Assembly: GCF_026319365.1 (NCBI RefSeq)
Contig: NZ_JAPDMS010000002.1
Coordinates: forward strand, 1 to 64,000
DNA: 64,000 nucleotides
Direction: 5' to 3'
From: Methylophaga sp. OBS1
GTDB lineage: Bacteria > Pseudomonadota > Gammaproteobacteria > Nitrosococcales > Methylophagaceae
Positions 57,715 to 64,000 of the stretch are shown piece after piece. Position 1 is the first letter of the stretch. Every line of letters begins with the position of its first letter. Made by a program: the position numbers and the translations under genes. The notes under the pieces were generated by a model that did no database searches, was not told the origin of the DNA, and saw only the letters and a list, made by a program, of their open reading frames with translations.

Positions 57715-58905
57715 TTAGCTGGATTCGGCGGCACGCTGCTCCAGAATTTCAACGGCAGGCAGGGTTTTACCCTCCAGGAACTCGAGGAAAGCACCCCCAC
57801 CCGTAGAAATGTAAGAAATATCATCACAGATTTTGTATTTGGCTACCGCTGCCAGTGTGTCGCCGCCACCAGCGATAGAAAAGGCGTCAGATTCGGCAAT
57901 CGCCATTGCGATTTCTTTGGTGCCTTCACCGAACTGGTTGAATTCAAAAACGCCAACCGGCCCGTTCCAGACGATGGTACCCGCATTTTTGAGGATATCG
58001 GCCAGCGTCGCTGCTGTTTTGGGACCGATATCGAAGATCATATCATCATCCTGCACTTCTTCGACTTTCTTGGTTTCCGCTTCAGCATTTTCAGCGAACT
58101 TTTTCCCGCAGACCACATCGGTCGGGACCGGAATATCTCCGCCACGGGCCTGGGCGTCAGCGCGCAGTTTACGACAGGTATCCAGAAACTCATCTTCATA
58201 GAGTGAGTTACCTACATTGAAGCCTTCCGCAGCGATAAAGGTATTGGCAATCCCGCCGCCCACTATCAATTGATCGACCTTGTTAGACAGACTTTCCAGC
58301 ACGCTCAGCTTGGTGGAAACCTTGGAGCCACCGACAATCGCGACCATAGGTCGGGCCGGATTATCCAATGCTTTACCCAGGGCTTCCAGCTCAGCCGCCA
58401 GCAAAGGGCCGGCACAGGCAACAGGCGCATATCTGGCCACACCGTGGGTAGATGCCTGAGCGCGGTGAGCCGTACCGAAAGCATCCATCACAAACACATC
58501 ACACATCTGCGCCATGCGTTTTGATAAAGCTTCGTCGTTTTTCTTTTCACCCATGTTAAAGCGCACGTTTTCGCACAGTACAACTTCGCCCGGCTCGACC
58601 GGGATAAAGTCAGGCTCCAGCCAGTTCTGCTCAAGCCTGACCGGCTGTTCCAGCAGGGCTGATAGATAATTGGCTACCGGTGCCATTGAATACTGGTGAA
58701 CATACTCGCCCTCGGTAGGGCGGCCCAGATGCGACATAATCATCACGCGAGCGCCTTTTTCCAGCGCCAGTTTGATGGTGGGCAACGAAGCATGAATACG
58801 GGTACCGTCAGCGACCACGCCTTTTTTCAGCGGCACATTCAGATCCTGGCGAATCAATACGCGTTTACCGGCCAGGTCCAAATCAGCCATTTTGATTACG
58901 GACAT
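57715..58905 (-). CDS. pgk: Phosphoglycerate kinase
   Basis: Transfers phosphate between 1,3-bisphosphoglycerate and ADP. It is 396 residues. Family segments are [11 protein letters not shown] (near 17), [19 protein letters not shown] (near 200) and the C-terminal STGGGAFLE loop. ATG 58905 ([13 protein letters not shown]) follows GAGAGGGAAATTTC, so longer forms are not needed. It is separated from gap by a strong terminator and a dyad, and runs on into pyk. Confidence 0.97.
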   Translation of the reverse strand: MSVIKMADLDLAGKRVLIRQDLNVPLKKGVVADGTRIHASLPTIKLALEKGARVMIMSHLGRPTEGEYVHQYSMAPVANYLSALLEQPVRLEQNWLEPDFIPVEPGEVVLCENVRFNMGEKKNDEALSKRMAQMCDVFVMDAFGTAHRAQASTHGVARYAPVACAGPLLAAELEALGKALDNPARPMVAIVGGSKVSTKLSVLESLSNKVDQLIVGGGIANTFIAAEGFNVGNSLYEDEFLDTCRKLRADAQARGGDIPVPTDVVCGKKFAENAEAETKKVEEVQDDDMIFDIGPKTAATLADILKNAGTIVWNGPVGVFEFNQFGEGTKEIAMAIAESDAFSIAGGGDTLAAVAKYKICDDISYISTGGGAFLEFLEGKTLPAVEILEQRAAESS

Positions 58906-58935
58906 GAAATTTCCCTCTCGAAATTTTTCGTTTTT

Positions 58936-58969
58936 GCCCAGTATAGTGGTCTTCGCCACTGTTTTGGGC
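58936..58969. promoter_or_regulatory. Nested dyad upstream of pgk
   Basis: GCCCA (58936-58940) pairs with TGGGC (58965-58969). Inside it AGTGG (58945-58949) pairs with CCACT (58956-58960) over a 6-base loop, with 4-base internal loops on each side. A TATACT -10-like hexamer on the minus strand (58945-58940) overlaps the dyad, about 35 bases before the pgk ATG. Confidence 0.4.
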
Positions 58970-58971
58970 AT

Positions 58972-59003
58972 AAAAAAGGCCTCCCGCTGATGAGCAGGAA
59001 GCC
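58972..59003 (-). terminator. Rho-independent terminator of gap
   Basis: On the minus strand GGCTTCCTGCT (59003-58993), a 4-base loop and AGCGGGAGGCC (58988-58978) form an 11-bp stem with two G-T pairs, followed by six T. Confidence 0.9.
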
Positions 59004-59030
59004 TCCATGGTTCAATCTATCTGTGTCGAC

Positions 59031-60047
<1,017 letters not shown>

Positions 60048-60113
60048 TCAATTTGTCTAAAAACTAAAAACTTGTGGACAAGGATCTACTTTTTAGACTT
60101 TAAAGTGTCAGGC

Positions 60114-60145
60114 GAAAAAAAACCAGCGGGCCAAAGCCCGCTGGT
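60114..60145 (-). terminator. Rho-independent terminator of tkt
   Basis: On the minus strand ACCAGCGGGC (60145-60136), loop TTTG and GCCCGCTGGT (60131-60122) form a perfect 10-bp stem followed by eight T. Confidence 0.95.
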
Positions 60146-60171
60146 CATTTTTTGTGCGATTAAATAAGCCC

Positions 60172-62160
60172 TTACAGGGTTTCTTTAACCGTTTTAACCA
60201 CGTTGTCGACAGTGAAGCCGAAGTACTTGAACAGATCGCCACCCGGTGCAGATTCACCGAAGGTGTCGATACCGACAGTACCGCCTTCCAGACCGACATA
60301 TTTACGCCAGAAGTCAGTGACACCAGCTTCAACAGAAACGCGTTTGACGCCTGGTGTCAGGACGCTGTCTTTGTAAGCTTGGTCCTGACGATCAAAGACG
60401 TTGGTTGAAGGCATGGAAACAACGCGAGCTTTGATACCTTCGCCTTTCAGTGCTTCTTGAGACTGCAGAGCCAGATCCAGTTCAGAACCGGTCGCAATCA
60501 GAATCACATCAGCGTTGCCGCCGTCTGCTTCAGAGATGACATAGCCACCTTTACGAATCGCTTCGAAGTCAGCTGTATCGTGAGTACGGCCAGGGACACC
60601 CTGACGGCTCAGAACCAGGCTGGTAGGACCATCCATACGCTCAACAGCTGCAACCCAGGCAACCGCTACTTCGGTTGAGTCACCCGGACGCCATACATCC
60701 ATGTTCGGGATGTAACGCAGGCCGGCAGATTGCTCGATAGGTTGGTGAGTCGGGCCGTCTTCACCCTGACCGATAGAGTCATGAGTCAGGACAGCAACGG
60801 TACGCTGCTTCATCAGTGCCGCCATACGCAGGGCGTTTTTGGCGTAGTCAGAGAACATGTGGAAAGTACCACCGTAAGGCAGCAGACCACCATGCAGTGC
60901 CATACCGTTCATGATGGCAAACATACCGAATTCACGAACACCGTAAGAGATGTAGTTACCAGGCTCTTTACCGGAAACATGCTTGAAGCTCGGGCAGCTT
61001 GTCAGGTTTGAACCAGTCAGGTCGGCAGAACCGCCCAGGAATTCCGGCAGCGTTGGTGCCAGTGCAGTAATGACATTTTGTGACGCTTTACGAGTCGCTA
61101 CTTTTTCAGCTTTCTCGTTGGTTTCAGCAATCATCTTGTCAGTGACTTCTTTCCAGTTTGCTGGCAGTTCACCGGCCATACGACGTTTGAACTCAGCAGC
61201 CAGTTCAGGGTATTCCTTCTCGTAGGCAGCGAATTTTTCGTTCCAGGCGGCTTCTGCTTCAGCACCTTTGGCTTTGGCATCCCAACCTTCGTAAACGTCT
61301 TCAGGAATCACAAATGGCTCGTAGTCCCAACCCAGTTCTTTACGGGTCAGTGCCACTTCTTCTTCACCCAGCGCTGCACCATGGCAGTCGTGGCTGGCTG
61401 ATTTGTTAGGTGAACCGAAACCAATGATGGTTTTACAGCAGATCAGTGACGGCTTGTCAGTGACTTTCTTGGCTTCTTCGATGGCTTTGTTGATAGCGTC
61501 AGCATCGTGACCGTCAACAGCTTGTACATGCCAGCCGTAAGCTTCAAAACGCTTGGCAGTGTCATCGGTGTACCAGCCATCGATATGACCGTCGATAGAG
61601 ATGTTGTTGTCATCCCAGAATGCGATCAGGTTACCCAGACCCCAGGTACCGGCCAGCGCACAGGCTTCGTGAGAAACGCCTTCCATCAGGCAGCCGTCGC
61701 CCATGAACACATAGGTGTGGTGGTTAACGATGTCGTGACCTGGTTTGTTGAATTGATCCGCCATCAGTTTTTCAGCCATGGCGAAACCGACACCGTTGGT
61801 AATGCCCTGACCCAGAGGACCAGTGGTGGTTTCAACACCCGGTGCATAACCGTATTCAGGGTGACCGGCACATTGAGAGTGCAGCTGACGGAATGTTTTG
61901 ATTGAATCCATTGGCAGGTCGTAACCGGTCAGGTGCAACAATGAATAAATCAACATAGAACCGTGGCCGTTAGACAGGATAAAGCGATCACGGTCAGCCC
62001 ATTTCGGGTTGTTAGGATTGTGCTTCAGGTGATCGTTCCACAGGACTTCGGCGATATCCGCCATACCCATAGGCGCACCCGGGTGACCAGAATTCGCCTT
62101 TTGTACTGCATCCATACTCAGAGCACGGATTGCATTAGCTAAATGTCTACGTGTAGCCAT
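60172..62160 (-). CDS. tkt: Transketolase
   Basis: Thiamine-diphosphate enzyme that moves two-carbon units between sugar phosphates; in RuMP-cycle methylotrophs it regenerates ribulose 5-phosphate. It is 662 residues, normal for the family. The start [24 protein letters not shown] is invariant, the ThDP motif starts [13 protein letters not shown] (near 154), and the pyrimidine-domain block has [15 protein letters not shown] (near 465). It lies 26 bases after the redoxin gene and ends at a strong terminator. Confidence 0.97.
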   Translation of the reverse strand: MATRRHLANAIRALSMDAVQKANSGHPGAPMGMADIAEVLWNDHLKHNPNNPKWADRDRFILSNGHGSMLIYSLLHLTGYDLPMDSIKTFRQLHSQCAGHPEYGYAPGVETTTGPLGQGITNGVGFAMAEKLMADQFNKPGHDIVNHHTYVFMGDGCLMEGVSHEACALAGTWGLGNLIAFWDDNNISIDGHIDGWYTDDTAKRFEAYGWHVQAVDGHDADAINKAIEEAKKVTDKPSLICCKTIIGFGSPNKSASHDCHGAALGEEEVALTRKELGWDYEPFVIPEDVYEGWDAKAKGAEAEAAWNEKFAAYEKEYPELAAEFKRRMAGELPANWKEVTDKMIAETNEKAEKVATRKASQNVITALAPTLPEFLGGSADLTGSNLTSCPSFKHVSGKEPGNYISYGVREFGMFAIMNGMALHGGLLPYGGTFHMFSDYAKNALRMAALMKQRTVAVLTHDSIGQGEDGPTHQPIEQSAGLRYIPNMDVWRPGDSTEVAVAWVAAVERMDGPTSLVLSRQGVPGRTHDTADFEAIRKGGYVISEADGGNADVILIATGSELDLALQSQEALKGEGIKARVVSMPSTNVFDRQDQAYKDSVLTPGVKRVSVEAGVTDFWRKYVGLEGGTVGIDTFGESAPGGDLFKYFGFTVDNVVKTVKETL

Positions 62161-62186
62161 TTTCTACATTCTCCTATTAAAAAAAA

Positions 62187-62741
62187 TTAAGCCGCCCGCC
62201 ATTTGATCGAGCAGCCCATACTCGGTATCTGATTTTCCGGGCCATGGCCTGTTTCAGCGACCTGCTTCATTGCTTCAAACAGGTCCCGTCGTACATCAGG
62301 ATCGGCAGCCTGTTTACGGCTGGCATCCAGACGACCACGGTATTGCAATTCCAGGTCTTTGTTATAGCCAAAAAAATCAGGCGTGCAGACTGCCCCGTAA
62401 GCCTGGGCGACCTGCTGCGATTCATCATATAAATAAGGAAAGGAAAACCCTTGCTGCTTCGCAACCTTTTTCATGTTATCGAACGAGTCTTCCGGGTATT
62501 CTTCTACATCATTGGCCATGATGGCAACTGCGTTGATGCCGTATTGCTTGAGCTCATTGGTATCGCGGACCAGTCTGTCAATCACGGCCTGTACGTAAGG
62601 ACAGTGATTGCAGATGAACATAATCAGCAGACCATTTTCACCGCGACAGTCATCCAGCGTCCAGATTTCGCCATCGGTACCCGGCAGCGAAAAATCAATG
62701 GCTGGCTGACCGAAGTCACAAACTGGTGTTTCTAAAGCCAT
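62187..62741 (-). CDS. Thioredoxin-like redoxin (AhpC/TSA-type fold)
   Basis: A 184-residue cytoplasmic protein with no signal peptide. The N-terminus (ALETPVCDFGQPAIDFSLPG) and the active-site segment MFICNHCPYVQAV (CxxC as CNHC, near 43-46) place it in the redoxin group of thioredoxin-like proteins. The cis-Pro region is around AVCTPDFFGY. Function is not established; peroxide handling or thiol transfer is possible. It is upstream of tkt by 26 bases on the same strand and probably cotranscribed. Confidence 0.85.
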   Translation of the reverse strand: MALETPVCDFGQPAIDFSLPGTDGEIWTLDDCRGENGLLIMFICNHCPYVQAVIDRLVRDTNELKQYGINAVAIMANDVEEYPEDSFDNMKKVAKQQGFSFPYLYDESQQVAQAYGAVCTPDFFGYNKDLELQYRGRLDASRKQAADPDVRRDLFEAMKQVAETGHGPENQIPSMGCSIKWRAA

Positions 62742-63120
62742 AAACGCTCACTTCAGTTGCATTTTCTCGCAGTTTCAGGTGAATAATTTTACGCATGAAA
62801 CCCATTCGGAGTTCTGCATATTACCAGACAATTTCGAGAATGCGAAATCAGGCATTAACATGAGCACAACAAGCGCAGGTACTTGTATCCGGTCAAAAAA
62901 CCCCGACTCAATCCACCCCGGCGCGAAGGGCAGATTCGGTCCTGAAGGCGATGCTTTGGGTCAGCAAAAAATAATCAGCTCAAGCATAATAGGTCCTTAT
63001 GCGAATTAACTGCCCTGACAGTGACAAGGTGACAGGCTGGAAACGGATTACCAGAAATTCTCGCCCGTCTGCGCCAGACTCAACTGAGCGCTGATTACCA
63101 CCCGGACAGCTGAATTATTT
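62742..63120. other. 379-base divergent intergenic region
   Basis: This gap lies between the redoxin gene (minus) and mrcB (plus) and should hold both promoters. I recognise no RNA gene, riboswitch or strong terminator in it. A plus-strand reading frame could encode 49 residues from ATG 62860 to 63009, or 76 from 62779, but it lacks a good ribosome-binding site and any recognisable motif. Confidence 0.4.
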
Positions 63121-64000
63121 ATGGCCCGAAAAAAAACCTCTCAAACTGCTAAGCGAAAACCGATGAAACGCCGCAGCCGAAGCACGTCCCGTAAAAACCA
63201 TCGGGGTTTTATCAGTAAATCCTCACTGTTTAAGATCCTGTTTACTCTGCTGGTCCTGATGGGCTTGTTATTGCTGTTTCTCGATGTACAGATCCGGCAC
63301 CAGTTTGAAGGCAAGCGCTGGGCCGTTCCGGCTAAGGTGTTCGCAAGGCCGCTTGAGCTTTATGCAGGCTCACCGCTGTCACTCAAAGATTTGAAAATTG
63401 AACTGCGTGGCCTCGGTTATCAATTTGTCAGCAAAGCATCACAGCCCGGACAAGCAGCGTTTTCATCATCCCGTGCCATCATCGCGACCCGTGGTTTTAA
63501 TTTTACAGATGGCAATGAGCCGGCCCGTCGCCTGGTACTCGACTTTAATAGCCAGGGGCTCTCAACTATCAGCGATTATCAGGGCAATGAACTCGCCCTG
63601 GTTCGGCTCGAACCGGTCCTCATCGGTGGTATTTATCCCCTTAATAATGAAGACCGGGATCTGATTCAGCTTGAAGATGCCCCGTCTGCTTTGATTGATG
63701 CCCTCATCGCCATTGAGGACCGTGACTTTTACTATCATCACGGCATTTCCCCCAAGGGCATCGCCCGTGCCATGGTCGCCAATATCAAGGCCGGCGGGTT
63801 TGTGCAGGGCGGCAGCACACTCACTCAGCAGCTGATTAAAAATTTCTATCTGACTTCTGACCGGACGCTGATCCGTAAGCTGCTGGAAATGCCCATGGCC
63901 ATGCTGCTGGAGCTGCATTACAGCAAGGATGAAATCCTGGAAGCCTACCTGAATGAGGTCTACCTGGGTCAGGATGGCGCGCGTGCCATTCATGGTTTCG
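63121..64000 (+). CDS. mrcB: Penicillin-binding protein 1B, N-terminal part
   Basis: Bifunctional peptidoglycan glycosyltransferase/transpeptidase, cut by the right edge after about 293 residues. A basic cytoplasmic tail (1 to about 32, rich in Lys/Arg/Ser) precedes one membrane anchor (about 38-58). A UB2H-like region (about 70-160), specific to PBP1B, follows. The GT51 domain begins with IEDRDFYYHHGISPKGIARA (catalytic Glu) and GGSTLTQQLIKN. The C-terminal transpeptidase domain lies outside. ATG 63121 is the first start after an upstream stop. The gene is intact as far as it can be read. Confidence 0.93.
   Translation, partial: MARKKTSQTAKRKPMKRRSRSTSRKNHRGFISKSSLFKILFTLLVLMGLLLLFLDVQIRHQFEGKRWAVPAKVFARPLELYAGSPLSLKDLKIELRGLGYQFVSKASQPGQAAFSSSRAIIATRGFNFTDGNEPARRLVLDFNSQGLSTISDYQGNELALVRLEPVLIGGIYPLNNEDRDLIQLEDAPSALIDALIAIEDRDFYYHHGISPKGIARAMVANIKAGGFVQGGSTLTQQLIKNFYLTSDRTLIRKLLEMPMAMLLELHYSKDEILEAYLNEVYLGQDGARAIHGF

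Noticed and set aside
62861..63010. Possible 4.5S, 6S or other stable RNA
   Set aside because: A GGTCC/GAAGG segment first suggested SRP RNA, but the conserved core and flanking stem are absent.

Overview
The window looks like chromosomal DNA of a gammaproteobacterial methylotroph, most probably Methylophaga or a close relative. This is an inference. It rests on a XoxF-type PQQ methanol dehydrogenase, a tetrahydromethanopterin (H4MPT) gene cluster with MtdA-like and MtdB-like dehydrogenases, and gammaproteobacterial gene orders such as glyQ-glyS-gmhB-plsC, rplU-rpmA-obgE-proB and uvrA/MFS/ssb. I see no rRNA, tRNA, CRISPR array, insertion sequence, prophage or plasmid signal. Coding density and base composition look even throughout.

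Bases 1-9800 hold C1 metabolism. xoxF (cut by the left edge) and gltX lie on the minus strand. Divergent from them is a periplasmic 'quinoprotein relay' set: a metallo-beta-lactamase-fold hydrolase and two tandem SoxYZ-like carrier proteins, followed by a convergent small Cys-containing exported protein. Next comes an H4MPT operon: MtdA-like dehydrogenase, beta-RFAP synthase, MtdB and an ATP-grasp protein.

Bases 9800-31600 hold htpX, then a minus-strand operon glyQ-glyS-gmhB-plsC-fimX-like. The plus strand then carries gshB-apbE-tonB-like, followed by a host-attachment-like protein, uvrA with a CYTH phosphatase, a YajR-like transporter and ssb. A divergent pair follows: a histone-deacetylase-family protein and a PatZ-like protein acetyltransferase. 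ppnN closes the region.

Bases 31600-44300 hold ampG with a small exported protein, dinB, recQ, a diguanylate cyclase, xthA, rpsT (UUG start, clear sigma-70 promoter), proB, obgE, rpmA, rplU and ispB.

Bases 44300-50134 form a plus-strand run: an HD-GYP response regulator, a thioredoxin-like ferredoxin, the squalene genes hpnD and hpnE, a lipoprotein, a YciK-like dehydrogenase and a second diguanylate cyclase. The Shine-Dalgarno and start codon of that cyclase lie inside a long inverted repeat.

Bases 50137-64000 hold a minus-strand operon (crcB, DUF190, serS, M50 protease, trpS, rluB), then central carbon genes (redoxin-tkt, gap, pgk-pyk, fba) separated by strong terminators, and finally the 5' part of mrcB (PBP1B), cut by the right edge.

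Together the genes describe methanol oxidation in the periplasm, H4MPT-linked formaldehyde oxidation in the cytoplasm, and the sugar-phosphate enzymes that assimilation needs. Four c-di-GMP-related proteins are also present. Most of the window is ordinary housekeeping. The least explained parts are the quinoprotein relay, the start-site hairpin, and the deacetylase/acetyltransferase pair.
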